Shown: positions 43,549 to 53,052, numbered from the stretch's first letter. The stretch is 64,000 bases of DNA from Clostridia bacterium (GCA_017409575.1 JAFQSM010000074.1:1-64000), one strand, 5' to 3'. Notes: generated by a model from the sequence alone, not told the origin. A program made the numbers and translations.

Positions 43549-44227
43549 AGCCGTAAGTTCCTTCCTCTTCGTCTCTTACAAGAACCCCATTCTCAATTGC
43601 CAGAACTCTTCTGTGCATTTCGTCAACAAAGTTTTTTGCATGGGTTGCGACAATCATTGTCGTTCCACGCTTGTTTATCTCGACAAGAAGCTGCATAATC
43701 TCATTTGCAGTATCGGGGTCAAGGTTTCCGGTAGGTTCGTCTGCTATAATCACAGGAGGCTTATTTACAAGAGCGCGGGCAAGCGAAACCCTTTGCTGTT
43801 CGCCACCTGAAAGCTGACTTGGTTTCATTCTGGCTTTGTGGGCAAGCCCCACAAGTGACAAAACATTGGGGACATTTCGCCTTATCTCGCTGCGCGATGC
43901 ACCTATAACCTGCATTGCAAAGGCAACATTCTCATAAACAGTCTTGTTTGGAAGAAGCCTGAAGTCCTGAAAAACCATACCTATACTTCTTCTCAAATAC
44001 GGAGTTTTGTTTTTGGGAAGCGAGTTAAGGTCAAATCCGTTGATAGTTATTTCGCCGCTGTTTGGAGTTTCTTCTTTTATAAGAAGCTTGGTCAAAGTTG
44101 ACTTTCCTGCGCCGGAAGGACCAACCAGAAAGACAAACTCACCCTTATCAATAAAAAATGATACATCATTAAGAGCTTGTACGCCGGTATCCTCATAAGT
44201 TTTGGAAACATTTTTAAATTCTATCAT
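43538..44227 (-). CDS. ftsE: cell-division ATP-binding protein FtsE
   Basis: A 229-residue ABC ATPase with Walker [10 protein letters not shown] (about 36-44), signature LSGGEQQRV (about 139-147), Walker [13 protein letters not shown] and the H-loop ATHAK. It starts [15 protein letters not shown] like other FtsE proteins. It powers FtsX and so controls the EnvC-like hydrolase activator downstream. First gene of ftsE-ftsX-envC-like-ctpA. Confidence 0.96.
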   Translation of the reverse strand: MIEFKNVSKTYEDTGVQALNDVSFFIDKGEFVFLVGPSGAGKSTLTKLLIKEETPNSGEITINGFDLNSLPKNKTPYLRRSIGMVFQDFRLLPNKTVYENVAFAMQVIGASRSEIRRNVPNVLSLVGLAHKARMKPSQLSGGEQQRVSLARALVNKPPVIIADEPTGNLDPDTANEIMQLLVEINKRGTTMIVATHAKNFVDEMHRRVLAIENGVLVRDEEEGTYGYDI

Positions 44228-44272
44228 ATTTTGTGCCCTTTCCGCCCATAAGAAATTTTTTTCTGTAATCGA

Positions 44273-45358
44273 TTATAATCTTGTGGGCTCCGAGGTCAGG
44301 TACTTGTTGACCATCATAGCAACTTTAAATATAATTGCATCGTCAAATTCGCGAAGGTCAAGACCTGTAAGTTTTTTGATTTTGTCCAGTCTGTACACAA
44401 GCGTATTTCTGTGAACAAACAATTTTCGTGAAGTCTCGGATACATTGAGGTTGTTTTCAAAGAACTTCTGGATTGTGTATATTGTTTCGCTGTCCAGAAC
44501 AGATATTGATTCTTTTTTGAAAACTTCGTTCAAAAACAACTCGCAAAGTGTTGTAGGAAGCTGATAAATAAGTCTTCCTATACCAAGATTGTCATAGCTT
44601 ATGATATTCTTTTCGGTATCAAACACCTTTCCTACTTCAAGAGCGATTTTTGCTTCGCGGTAAGCACGGGCAAGGTCCTGTATTGTTTCAACTATTGTAG
44701 AAATACCAATCGAAACTTTTACCATGGTCTCGGATACAACAGTATCATGAAGTTCGCGGACAGTCTGCATAATCGACTGCATATCCGCCGAAGGCTTAAC
44801 CTCGTACACAACAGCGACATCGCGGTCATCAATTCTTATTACAAAATCCTTTGCACTGTCCGGAAAAATGCCCTGAAGAACATCAACCATAGAGACTTCT
44901 GCTGTTTTTTGCGAATGTATAATCAAAACAACTCGCTTTGCCTCCACCGACAATTTAAGTTCGCGAGTCTTATAAATCAAGTCGCTTGCAAGAACATTGT
45001 CCAGAATAATATTTTTTACAAAGCTGTTGCGGTCGTATTTTTCGTCATAGTATTGCTTGATTGTCATAAAATGGGTCGCCAGAAAAGCTGCAAAACCTTT
45101 TGCAAGCTCGTCTTCGCCCTCGCAAAATACTACATAAAGATTTTTGTTGTAGGTCTCAATCTTTTTGAAAACATATCCGCCGCCAACAAAATCATCGTTG
45201 CTTGCTTCAAAATGAGCAATCACATTCTCCCTTTGAAATCCAACCTTTTTTTCATCGCTGCACGCAATTATATAACCATTTTCGTCCATAATACCAAGTT
45301 TGCGGTGAATATCCTTTTTAAGTTGATTACAAGCATTCTGAAAAATTCTGCTTTGCAT
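44273..45358 (-). CDS. PucR/CdaR-type transcriptional regulator
   Basis: A 361-residue protein with an N-terminal sensory region, a central GGDEF-like regulatory domain (about 150-270) and a C-terminal PucR helix-turn-helix (about 300-355, FFENNLNVSETSRKLFVHRNTLVYRLDKI). ATG 45358 follows GGAGG. It is 45 bp upstream of ftsE, so it may be co-transcribed with it. Homologues respond to sugar diacids or purines; the signal here is unknown. Confidence 0.87.
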   Translation of the reverse strand: MQSRIFQNACNQLKKDIHRKLGIMDENGYIIACSDEKKVGFQRENVIAHFEASNDDFVGGGYVFKKIETYNKNLYVVFCEGEDELAKGFAAFLATHFMTIKQYYDEKYDRNSFVKNIILDNVLASDLIYKTRELKLSVEAKRVVLIIHSQKTAEVSMVDVLQGIFPDSAKDFVIRIDDRDVAVVYEVKPSADMQSIMQTVRELHDTVVSETMVKVSIGISTIVETIQDLARAYREAKIALEVGKVFDTEKNIISYDNLGIGRLIYQLPTTLCELFLNEVFKKESISVLDSETIYTIQKFFENNLNVSETSRKLFVHRNTLVYRLDKIKKLTGLDLREFDDAIIFKVAMMVNKYLTSEPTRL

Positions 45359-45431
45359 ACTTAATACCTCCGTTAAATCCTTGCTACACTTTTTAACGAA
45401 AAGAATTTTGAACAAATCCTCATTCTGTTCT

Positions 45432-45460
45432 ATTATACTTCATTTTTTTCAGGATTGCAA
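45432..45460 (-). promoter_or_regulatory. promoter of the PucR-type regulator gene
   Basis: TTGCAA (45455-45460) and TATAAT (45432-45437) on the minus strand, 17-base spacer. Confidence 0.7.
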
Positions 45461-45567
45461 GATTTTTTGTAGGATTTTTACAAAACTTTCACATTTTTTA
45501 TGTCGTTTTTCGTTTTTTTCTTGCCATTTATGTCAAACTTTTAATTCTTTTGTATTTTCTAACAAAA

Positions 45568-45600
45568 AAATGACTGTGACAAAAATCGTCACAGTCATTT
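45568..45600 (-). terminator. terminator after topA
   Basis: A 13-bp perfect stem (45568-45580 with 45588-45600), followed on the minus strand by a seven-T run; 3 bases after the topA stop. Confidence 0.85.
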
Positions 45601-45603
45601 CCC

Positions 45604-47736
45604 CTATTTCAAATTACTTTTTGACATAAGCTCTTCAAAATTGCAATTTTCATTAAAACATACATATTTTATGGGGCCTCTGCCTTTAAACGGTCTCTTT
45701 TTCATAATTGCTCCGCCACACTGGGGACATTTCAGCTTTGTGGGTTCGTCCCACGAAATCAAACAATCTGTTCCGCTTTCGCAGGTGTAATATTTTACCC
45801 CTTTTCTGGATTTTCGTACCTCAACTGCTTTTCCGCATTTAGGGCAGGGAGCATCAACTTTTTCGGCAATAGTCTTGGTGTTTTTACATTCCGGATATCC
45901 GGGGCACGCCAAAAACTTGCCAAAACGGCCCTGCTTGTAAACCATCATTCTGCCGCATTTTTCGCACACAACATCCGATACTTCGTCCTGCACCTCAACC
46001 TTACCTATAGCTTCCTCTGCATCAGCAAGAGTCTTTGAAAACGGTCCGTAAAATTCGCGGATTATTTGTTTCCACTCTTTTTCACCATCTTCAATACAGT
46101 CAAGGCGTTCTTCCATATTAGCGGTAAACTCAACATCAACTATATCCGAAAAATGTTCTTCCATAAGCTCGGTAACAATTGTACCAAGTTCGGTCGGATA
46201 AAGAGTCTTGCCTTCTCTTGCTACATAGCCCCTGCTTGTTATGGTTGTGATTGTCGGAGCATAAGTACTTGGTCTTCCGATACCGTCTTCTTCCATAATC
46301 TTTATAAGTGATGCCTCGGTATACCGTGCAGGTGGCTGAGTAAAGTGTTGCATTGTCTCGATATCCTTGAACAAAAGGCTTTGTCTGTCTTCGATTTTTG
46401 GCATTTTGCCTTCCTTTTCTTCGGCAAAATCCTTGCCCTCGACATAAACCGCCATAAATCCGTCAAATCTTACGGTCGAGCCGCTTGCCTTGAGGATATA
46501 TTCATCAGCTTTTATATCCGCCTGAAGTGTATCAAACACAGCGTCCGGCATCTGACTTGCAAGGAATCTGTTCCAGATAAGCTTGTAAAGCTTGTATTGG
46601 TCGGGTTTTAACGAATCTTTTATTTTTTCAGGGTCATACACGATTGATGTAGGTCTGATAGCTTCGTGTGCGTCCTGAGCGCTTCGCTTTGACTTATAAA
46701 ATTTGGGTTTTTCAGGGACATATACTTCGCCGAATCTGCTGCCGATATATCCTCTGCACTCCGAAATTGCTTCATTTGCAATGCGAAGCGAGTCAGTTCT
46801 CATATATGTTATAAGTCCGACACTTCCGCTTCCCTTTATGTCAATTCCCTCATAAAGCTGCTGAGCCGTTGCCATTGTACGCTTTGCGGTAAAGCCAAGC
46901 TTTCGTGCGGCTTCCTGCTGCAATGTACTTGTGGTAAACGGCGGTGACGGGAATCTCTTCTTTTGTCCCTCGGTTACGCTTTGAACTGTATATTGTGCCG
47001 ACTTCAACTTTTCGGCTATTTGTATTGTTGTTTTTTCATCGGCAAGATTCATCTTTTTCTTGGAATCCTTGCCATAAAACTTTGCGACAAACGGAGACTT
47101 TCCCTTTTCGTTTGTCAGTTTTACATCTATTGTCCAGTATTCTTCTTCTTTAAAAGCTTCTATCTCGCGCTCGCGATCTACAATCAGTTTTGTAGCAACC
47201 GACTGAACTCTGCCTGCGCTGAGACCTTTTTTCACTTTTTTCCAAAGAAGAGGGCTGAGCTGATATCCGACAATTCTGTCCAGGACACGCCTTGCCTGCT
47301 GTGCGTCAACCAAATCTGAATCTATCGCTCTTGGTTTTGTCACCGCTTCTTTTACCGCATTTTTGGTAATCTCATTAAAGGTTATACGGCAATCAGAATC
47401 CGGGTCGACTCCCAAAAGGTTTGCCAGATGCCACGAGATTGCTTCGCCCTCGCGGTCAGGGTCAGTTGCAAGAAAAATCTTTGCCGAGTTTTTTGCATCT
47501 TTTTTAAGCCCTGCAATAAGGTCACCTTTGCCTCTTATGGTAATATACTTAGGCTCGAAATCATCCTCAATATCAACCCCCAGCTGACTTTTAGGAAGGT
47601 CCCTGAGGTGCCCCATCGAAGCCGTAACCTCGTACTTTGAGCCAAGGTATTTTTTTATAGTTTTTGCCTTTGCCGGTGACTCAACAATGACAAGATTCTT
47701 CTTTGGTTTTGTTTCTTTACTTGCAGCTTTTGCCAT
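45604..47736 (-). CDS. topA: DNA topoisomerase I
   Basis: A 710-residue type IA topoisomerase that relaxes negative supercoils. Toprim domain: VIVESPAKAKTI and TDPDREGE; the active-site Tyr is in GLITYMRTDS (about 295). Three C-terminal zinc-ribbon modules follow: CEKCGRMM with CPGYPEC; CPKCGKAVEVRKSRKG with later cysteines; CPQCGGAIMKK with a last Cys pair. ATG 47736 gives the usual start MAKAASKETKPKKNLVIVES. It follows dprA on the same strand, the order common in Bacillota. Confidence 0.97.
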   Translation of the reverse strand: MAKAASKETKPKKNLVIVESPAKAKTIKKYLGSKYEVTASMGHLRDLPKSQLGVDIEDDFEPKYITIRGKGDLIAGLKKDAKNSAKIFLATDPDREGEAISWHLANLLGVDPDSDCRITFNEITKNAVKEAVTKPRAIDSDLVDAQQARRVLDRIVGYQLSPLLWKKVKKGLSAGRVQSVATKLIVDREREIEAFKEEEYWTIDVKLTNEKGKSPFVAKFYGKDSKKKMNLADEKTTIQIAEKLKSAQYTVQSVTEGQKKRFPSPPFTTSTLQQEAARKLGFTAKRTMATAQQLYEGIDIKGSGSVGLITYMRTDSLRIANEAISECRGYIGSRFGEVYVPEKPKFYKSKRSAQDAHEAIRPTSIVYDPEKIKDSLKPDQYKLYKLIWNRFLASQMPDAVFDTLQADIKADEYILKASGSTVRFDGFMAVYVEGKDFAEEKEGKMPKIEDRQSLLFKDIETMQHFTQPPARYTEASLIKIMEEDGIGRPSTYAPTITTITSRGYVAREGKTLYPTELGTIVTELMEEHFSDIVDVEFTANMEERLDCIEDGEKEWKQIIREFYGPFSKTLADAEEAIGKVEVQDEVSDVVCEKCGRMMVYKQGRFGKFLACPGYPECKNTKTIAEKVDAPCPKCGKAVEVRKSRKGVKYYTCESGTDCLISWDEPTKLKCPQCGGAIMKKRPFKGRGPIKYVCFNENCNFEELMSKSNLK

Positions 47737-47787
47737 TTTAAAAAACCATCTCTTTCTTAAGCCGTGGGAAATCAAACCACACAAGCC

Positions 47788-48912
47788 TTAAATTAAAACA
47801 TATCTGTTTCCGCTTTCCTGACGCAGTTTTCCTTTTATGCACAGGATTGTAAGCCTGCCGCTTAAAACATTTATACTGATTTTGCAGTTTTCTGCAATTT
47901 CTTCGGCAGTTGCAATTCTGCCGGATTCTCTTAAAAATTCAAGAATTTTTTCGTCCTCACTTAATATTTTTTCTGGTTTGCTGTTTTTTATTGAAGGTTT
48001 CTGAGGCTCTTTGAGGACCACTAAGTCAGGATATCTTTCTTTATAGGATTGTGCAACAATATCTTCCCCAATCACCATCTCGGCGCCCTCGCTGATCAAT
48101 TTGTTGGGGAGCTCGGACTGCCAAAGCACAGGGTTGCCCGGCACCGCAAAAACATCCTTGTTCTCATCAAGCGCCAGCCTTGCGGAAATTCCTGTTCCGC
48201 CGTCAATCTTTCCTTCAACTACAACCGTGCCGCTTGTCATTCCTATAATTATACGGTTGCGCTGCTGATAAAAATATCTTTTGACGAAAGTTTTAGGTGG
48301 CCTTTCTGAAACAATTGTGCCGCCGTTTTCAAGAATTCGGTGGTACAGACGCTCGTTTGATTTGGGATAAACCTCATCAACACTGCCTGCCAGAACAGCA
48401 ACAGTTTTTGCACCCGCATCAAGTGCACCCCAATGTGCCTCTGTGTCTATACCCTCGGCAAGACCACTTGCGACAGTTATATTGTTTTGTCCCAGGCTTT
48501 TGCCTATCATTCTTGCAAAAGTCTTTCCGTGCTCTGTCGGCTTTCGGCATCCAACAACCGCCACCCCTATTTCGTTTTCGCGCTTGATTTCTGCCCCTTT
48601 TGCAAACAAAATCCGGGGAGGCAAATTGATATGCTTCAAGCTTTGCGGATATTCGGGCGAGTCGGGTGTTATAATCCTTATCCCATTATCACAACAATAT
48701 TTAATTATTTCTTTTGCTTCTTTAAATACTTCGGCATCACTCATCCGATTTGCAAATTCGCCCGAGAGTCCGATCTCTTTAACAAGCTTTCTGTCCATAT
48801 CACCCGAAGTAAAGGTATTTGTTGTTCTTTCAAAAATCGGTGCAAGCTTTGCAACCACTTCGGGTTCGAATGTGGCTATACTGTGAAGCCACACTTCATA
48901 CAAAAGTTCCAT
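47788..48912 (-). CDS. dprA: DNA-processing protein DprA
   Basis: A 374-residue RecA loader for incoming single-stranded DNA in natural transformation. The Rossmann core carries VVGCRKPTEHGKTFAR, SGLAEGIDTEAHWGAL, VLAGSVDEVYPKSNERLY and GTGISARLALDENKDVFAVPGN. The C-terminal winged helix (about 310-374) is the DprA_WH type. It lies between an RNA methyltransferase gene and topA. Confidence 0.95.
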   Translation of the reverse strand: MELLYEVWLHSIATFEPEVVAKLAPIFERTTNTFTSGDMDRKLVKEIGLSGEFANRMSDAEVFKEAKEIIKYCCDNGIRIITPDSPEYPQSLKHINLPPRILFAKGAEIKRENEIGVAVVGCRKPTEHGKTFARMIGKSLGQNNITVASGLAEGIDTEAHWGALDAGAKTVAVLAGSVDEVYPKSNERLYHRILENGGTIVSERPPKTFVKRYFYQQRNRIIIGMTSGTVVVEGKIDGGTGISARLALDENKDVFAVPGNPVLWQSELPNKLISEGAEMVIGEDIVAQSYKERYPDLVVLKEPQKPSIKNSKPEKILSEDEKILEFLRESGRIATAEEIAENCKISINVLSGRLTILCIKGKLRQESGNRYVLI

Positions 48913-48948
48913 TTATCTCAACTCTTTGATTTATTTTCAGGCAGGGTG

Positions 48949-49725
48949 TCAGGCTAACCAGTGCATTACTATCCCTGCTGCAACGGCAGCATTCAGGGAT
49001 TCCGCCCTGCCTTTCATTGTTATTTTAACTTTAAAATCAGATATTCCCAAAACCTCGTCGCTTACGCCATGCGCCTCATTTCCTATAACAACTGCAAACT
49101 TTTGAGGCGGAGTGAATTTTTCAAGAACAGTATCTCCGCCGGGAGTTGTGGAAATAATTGCGAATCCTTTTTGTTTCAGTTCTTCAAGGTCATTCACTGC
49201 GCAGTTTGCCTTAAACTTCATCCGAAACAACGACCCCATGGTTGCCCTGACAGTTTTGGGCGAATATATGTCGGCGCAACCTTTGACAAGATATATCCCG
49301 TCAAAGCCAAGAGCCTCGGCAGTACGGATTACAGTGCCTAAATTTCCCGGTTCGGAAACGCCGTCAAGAACAACAAGCTTGCCCAAAGGTTGCTCAGGAA
49401 GAATTTCTTCCTCGCAAATATTAACAACAGCTAAAACTCCCTGAGGAGTTTCGGTGTCTGACAGTTCGTCAAAAACGCCCTCAGGAACAACAAAGACTTT
49501 GCCGCAAATCTCATCTGCTTTTTTTATTATATCCGTTTCTGTTTCGGCAAAGTTTTCGGATGCCACTACGCAAAAAATCCGCTTGGGAATGTTTTCAAAC
49601 GCCTCGAGTACTATTTTTTTGCCCTCGGCAATAAACTTTTTTTCTTCTGTCCTTATGCTTTTTCGTTTAAGTTGCCTGATTGTTTTGATTGTTTGGTTAT
49701 GCTTGCTTGATATATTATATATCAT
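48949..49725 (-). CDS. TrmH/SpoU-family RNA 2'-O-methyltransferase
   Basis: A 258-residue SPOUT-fold enzyme. The N-terminal substrate-binding domain (about 1-100) precedes the knotted catalytic domain with VLDGVSEPGNLGTVIRTAEALG, VIGNEAHGVSDEV and SLNAAVAAGI (motifs 1, 2 and 3). It methylates a ribose in rRNA or tRNA; the target cannot be told by eye. It is followed by dprA-topA on the same strand. Confidence 0.9.
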   Translation of the reverse strand: MIYNISSKHNQTIKTIRQLKRKSIRTEEKKFIAEGKKIVLEAFENIPKRIFCVVASENFAETETDIIKKADEICGKVFVVPEGVFDELSDTETPQGVLAVVNICEEEILPEQPLGKLVVLDGVSEPGNLGTVIRTAEALGFDGIYLVKGCADIYSPKTVRATMGSLFRMKFKANCAVNDLEELKQKGFAIISTTPGGDTVLEKFTPPQKFAVVIGNEAHGVSDEVLGISDFKVKITMKGRAESLNAAVAAGIVMHWLA

Positions 49726-49784
49726 TTGTGTTCTCCATATTTTAAAACATTCAAATTACTTTTTACTTTAGTATATTATGAGCG

Positions 49785-49820
49785 AAAAAGTTATATCACG
49801 CACGCGTGATATAACTTTTT
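49785..49820. terminator. terminator after rplT
   Basis: A 16-bp perfect stem, 49785-49800 with 49805-49820, around CACG, with A and T tracts in the stem ends. Confidence 0.85.
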
Positions 49821-49831
49821 GAAAGAATATT

Positions 49832-50176
49832 TTATTTTACTTTTTCAACCAGCTTAGCAAAAGCTGCAGGGTCAGATACTGCAATCTCTGCAAGCATCTT
49901 TCTGTTTATTTCGATACCGTTTGTCTTGAGTCCATTCATGAACTTGCTGTAGCTGATACCGTTCATTCTTGCAGCAGCATTGATTCTTGCGATCCAAAGC
50001 TGTCTGAAGTTTCTCTTCTTTTGCTTTCTGTCACGGTATGCATAGCTGAGCGACTTCATAACTGCCTGATTTGCAGTTCTGAAAAGCTTGCTCTTTGCTC
50101 CTCTGTATCCTTTAGCCAATTTCAATATTTTCTTATGTCTTTTTCTGGTGTTCATAGCACCTTTAACTCTTGCCAT
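49832..50176 (-). CDS. rplT: 50S ribosomal protein L20
   Basis: A 114-residue protein of standard length with the L20 start [24 protein letters not shown] and the [13 protein letters not shown] segment. It binds 23S rRNA early in assembly. In many Bacillota it also represses its own operon by binding the infC leader. Last gene of infC-rpmI-rplT. Confidence 0.98.
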   Translation of the reverse strand: MARVKGAMNTRKRHKKILKLAKGYRGAKSKLFRTANQAVMKSLSYAYRDRKQKKRNFRQLWIARINAAARMNGISYSKFMNGLKTNGIEINRKMLAEIAVSDPAAFAKLVEKVK

Positions 50177-50267
50177 ATCTAAAGACTCCTTTCATCTAAA
50201 TCCAATTTGCGGAAATCCGCAGAAGTTTTTTCTTGCAGCACTTGCTGCTCTCGCACAAAGCTGATCC

Positions 50268-50465
50268 TTATTTGTAAGGAATCATGCTCTTGATTGTTGC
50301 AGCATTTGCACTTGCGAGATATCCGTTCTTTCTGAGCTTTCTTTTTCTCTTTGTTGTCTTCTTGTTGAGAATGTGGCTTCTGAAAGCCTTTCCTCTTTTG
50401 ATTTTACCATTTTTTGTAACGCTGAAGCGTTTTGCAGAGCCTTTATGTGTCTTAATTTTCGGCAT
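50268..50465 (-). CDS. rpmI: 50S ribosomal protein L35
   Basis: A 65-residue very basic protein, [20 protein letters not shown] at the start and [10 protein letters not shown] near the end, typical of L35. ATG 50465 follows GGAG at normal spacing. It lies between infC and rplT. Confidence 0.98.
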   Translation of the reverse strand: MPKIKTHKGSAKRFSVTKNGKIKRGKAFRSHILNKKTTKRKRKLRKNGYLASANAATIKSMIPYK

Positions 50466-50525
50466 CTTTTTTTCTCCTTCCATAAATAAAGTTTTGAAAG
50501 CTTTTGTCCAAAGTTACTTTGACTT

Positions 50526-51041
50526 TTATGCTTTTTTGGGCGATACAAACATAGCCATACTTCTTCCTTCGAGTTTGATGTCCTTTTCAACAACACCGAC
50601 CTCAGCCATCTGCTCTTTTACTTTGAGCAAAAGTTCTTTTCCGCTGGCACTGTGCGTAATCTCACGACCTCTGAAACGGACCGAAACCTTGACCTTGTCA
50701 CCTGCTTTTAAAAATTTGATCCCCTGATTAACTTTTGTATTGAAATCATGTTCATCAATATTAGGACTGAGTCTTACCTCTTTAATATTGATAACCTTTT
50801 GATTTTTGCGGGCTTCTTTTTCCCTTTTTGCTATTTCGAACTTGTGTTTGCCATAATCCATAACTCTGCAAACAGGGGGCTTTGCCTGAGGCGCAATCTT
50901 TACAAGGTCAAGATTGTGTTCCTCTGCAATTTTCTGAGCCTCTTTGCCCGAAACAACACCAAGTTGTTCGCCGTCAGGACCGATAAGACGGACCTCTTTG
51001 TCTTTGATTTCTTCGTTAATCATCAACTCTTGCTTAGCTAT
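50526..51041 (-). CDS. infC: translation initiation factor IF-3, ATA start
   Basis: A 171-residue IF-3: an N-terminal domain with INEEIKDKEVRLIG and PPVCRVMDYGKHKFE, and a C-terminal domain with EVRLSPNIDEHDFNTKV and VRFRGREITH. The first possible ATG (51026) lies 22 bases from GGAGGTG, far too far. Codon ATA at 51039-51041 is 7 bases from it and gives (M)AKQELMINEEI, matching the B. subtilis start (M)SKDFIINEQI. infC is known to use rare AUU, AUA or AUC starts so that IF-3 can limit its own synthesis. Annotation from the ATG would miss five residues. Confidence 0.93.
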   Translation of the reverse strand: MAKQELMINEEIKDKEVRLIGPDGEQLGVVSGKEAQKIAEEHNLDLVKIAPQAKPPVCRVMDYGKHKFEIAKREKEARKNQKVINIKEVRLSPNIDEHDFNTKVNQGIKFLKAGDKVKVSVRFRGREITHSASGKELLLKVKEQMAEVGVVEKDIKLEGRSMAMFVSPKKA

Positions 51042-51059
51042 ATCTAAACACCTCCAGAA

Positions 51060-51203
51060 TAATCTGCACTTTTTAAATCACACAACTTTTATGTGAAAAA
51101 AAATAAGTGCGAAAGCATAAAATCTCCGCACTTGAAAAAAAATCAAATTTTCTTACCCTTTTGCCAAATTTGCTGAGGGGAGAAGCGGACCTTCTGCTTT
51201 ACT
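51060..51203 (-). promoter_or_regulatory. infC-rpmI-rplT leader with attenuator (L20 leader-like)
   Basis: The leader between the promoter and infC has a 5' hairpin region (around 51177-51205, AGAAG pairing with CTTCT) and a rho-independent terminator (arms 51105-51111 and 51127-51133, T run opposite 51096-51104) ahead of the ribosome binding site. This fits transcription attenuation by L20; the exact family match needs a covariance search. Confidence 0.65.
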
Positions 51204-51209
51204 CCCGAA

Positions 51210-51238
51210 ATTTTATCACATTCTTTTATGTTTGTCAA
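51210..51238 (-). promoter_or_regulatory. promoter of infC-rpmI-rplT
   Basis: TTGACA (51233-51238) and TAAAAT (51210-51215) on the minus strand, 17-base spacer. Confidence 0.78.
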
Positions 51239-51268
51239 TATTTTTCTGAGAATTTTTTTATTTTTTTG

Positions 51269-51298
51269 CTTGCATATTAAGTTTTGTTGTGCTAATAT
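51269..51298 (+). promoter_or_regulatory. promoter of the membrane protein gene
   Basis: TTGCAT followed at 17 bases by TAATAT (about 51293-51298). Confidence 0.45.
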
Positions 51299-51345
51299 AG
51301 TGTTTGTATACTCATTTCAATTGTATACTCAATTTTCAAAAAAGG

Positions 51346-51807
51346 ATGGTCCTGAAAAAGTTTATGCCTATACTTATCCGTTCAATCGTAGAAACAATAA
51401 AGACTTTTGTAGTGGGCTGTATTTGCTCGGTTGTATTTTCTTTGATGATTTACAGTGACCTTGCAATTTCAGACACGTTTGTTTGCCTTGTTTTGAATAC
51501 AATTGCCCTGTTCTTATTTTTGCATATTCATTTTGTCAACTGGTCGGGGTTGTTTGTCGAAGCAAGAAACAAAAAACAATATTTTATTCCAACCATTACT
51601 GCATCATCTGTATACATAATTGTCTCATCTTTTTTCTACTCAAGGCGGTACAAATTATATATGTGGTTTTTCCTGCCCACTCGTTTTCTTGAGCCCAAGC
51701 TCAACATAGATTATGCAGTTCTGTCAGTAGTAATTGCCCACACTTTGTTTTTCCTTCTGGCGATTTTTACTCCGAAGATTTACAATCGTCAAAAGAACAA
51801 AAGATAG
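51346..51807 (+). CDS. multi-pass membrane protein of unknown function
   Basis: About 153 residues with four hydrophobic segments (VETIKTFVVGCICSVVFSLM, LVLNTIALFLFLHIHF, TASSVYIIVSSFFY, AVLSVVIAHTLFFLLAIF). The start is uncertain: ATG 51346 sits on a possible AAAGG site, and ATG 51364 is also in frame. Its 3' end overlaps the convergent trmB gene by 41 bases, which is unusual. I do not recognise the family. Confidence 0.6.
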   Translation: MVLKKFMPILIRSIVETIKTFVVGCICSVVFSLMIYSDLAISDTFVCLVLNTIALFLFLHIHFVNWSGLFVEARNKKQYFIPTITASSVYIIVSSFFYSRRYKLYMWFFLPTRFLEPKLNIDYAVLSVVIAHTLFFLLAIFTPKIYNRQKNKR

Positions 51808-52432
51808 CCTCGCATCTGTAAATTGGCTGACCTTTTTCGGAAAACAGTTTTTCATATTCGGTCATAACATTACCTTCAAATTTGCTGTTGTGTAAATCGA
51901 GGGTAATGTTTTTTAATTTCATGCCAAAATCCGAAAAAGAGTTGAGAGAGAATTCAAAGAGCGGTGCATTGTCCGTTTTAAAATGTATCTCGCCCGAATC
52001 TTTCATAATTCTCTCATATATTTCAAGATATCTCTTATACGTAAGGCGTCTTTTTCTGTGTCCCCACTTGTGCCAAGGGTCGCAAAAATTTATATAAAGC
52101 CTCTCTATGCTTTTTTGTTCTTCAAGCTGGGCAAGAATTTCGGCATCACCCGGAACAAACCTGACATTTTCAAGCCCCTTTTCAGACACCTTTTCCGTCG
52201 CAAGCACCAAAACATCTAAGTTTTTCTCAAACGCTATGTAATTTACCTCAGGGTTAAGCTCCGCAATGGTGCTTATAAACCCACCCTTTCCGCATCCGAT
52301 TTCCATATGCAACGGAAAATCTTTTGGAAATATGTCCTTCAGGTTTTCTTTATACTTCAATATGTCTTTTATAATAATGTCCGAACAGTTTTCCATCCGT
52401 TCTTCCCTGTGTTTTTTCCTTCTCATTCTCAT
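51767..52432 (-). CDS. trmB: tRNA (guanine-N7-)-methyltransferase
   Basis: A 221-residue SAM enzyme forming m7G46 in tRNA. Motifs: MEIGCGKGGFI (SAM site, about 43-53), FCDPWHKWGHRKRRLT, IHFKTDN and TEYEKLFSEKGQPIYR. ATG 52432 follows GGAGG. It is monocistronic and convergent with the membrane protein gene. Confidence 0.95.
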   Translation of the reverse strand: MRMRRKKHREERMENCSDIIIKDILKYKENLKDIFPKDFPLHMEIGCGKGGFISTIAELNPEVNYIAFEKNLDVLVLATEKVSEKGLENVRFVPGDAEILAQLEEQKSIERLYINFCDPWHKWGHRKRRLTYKRYLEIYERIMKDSGEIHFKTDNAPLFEFSLNSFSDFGMKLKNITLDLHNSKFEGNVMTEYEKLFSEKGQPIYRCEAIFCSFDDCKSSE

Positions 52433-52491
52433 AATTACATTCCTCCGTTTTTACGCACCTTATTTTAACAAATGCGCGTCTTGTTGTCAAG

Positions 52492-53040
52492 CTATCCATT
52501 GATAGTAAAAGCATTGTATGTATCTGTCAGTATGTTCCAAAGTTCGCGGTCAACAATCCCGCTACTTTCTTTGCCATAAAGTCTACTGAAATCCTTTACC
52601 GCCTGAGAGGTTTTGTTGTCGTATACCCCGGTCAATTCCGGCATAGTTACATTTTTAAAGATTTTGGCTATGCGTCTCAGCATAATTTGCAAAAGATAAA
52701 TCTCCTCAAAGTCGTCGCCCTCCTTAAGATGCGGAATCTCGGGAGGATACCCTAAAATTCCCTTGGGGAACATATTCTTTCTTTTTAGTTCATCATAAAA
52801 ATCCACAATAGCTGTCCATGTTTCAAAATCCGCCTCACCGCTTTGCGAAAGTCCCGTCTTTTTTTGAAAAGCCGATACCGCTGCCCGTGTTTCGGGTCCA
52901 TAAATTCCGTCGGGGACTACAGTCGGTATCCCATCAGTATTTTGCGAAATGTATCTCAAAAACTGTTGTAATTCGTTTATATTGGCAGGTTTATCCCTGA
53001 AAGAATAGTATTCCCTGTCTGATATATTTCCGTTTGCCAT
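52492..53040 (-). CDS. peptidoglycan-binding domain protein
   Basis: A 182-residue protein with two PG_binding_1-type repeats: about 15-80 (VPDGIYGPETRAAVSAFQKKTG) and about 105-175 (ELTGVYDNKTSQAVKDFSRLYG). There is no signal peptide or catalytic domain. ATG 53040 follows GGAGG. It lies 6 bp downstream of a larger protein with the same repeats, so the two are in one operon. Likely a coat, cortex or cell-wall associated structural protein. Confidence 0.85.
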   Translation of the reverse strand: MANGNISDREYYSFRDKPANINELQQFLRYISQNTDGIPTVVPDGIYGPETRAAVSAFQKKTGLSQSGEADFETWTAIVDFYDELKRKNMFPKGILGYPPEIPHLKEGDDFEEIYLLQIMLRRIAKIFKNVTMPELTGVYDNKTSQAVKDFSRLYGKESSGIVDRELWNILTDTYNAFTING

Positions 53041-53052
53041 CAATACTCCTCC

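Noticed and set aside
51228-51458. 76-codon frame ahead of the membrane protein gene
   Set aside because: It overlaps the infC promoter and reads out of frame through the better-supported membrane protein gene.
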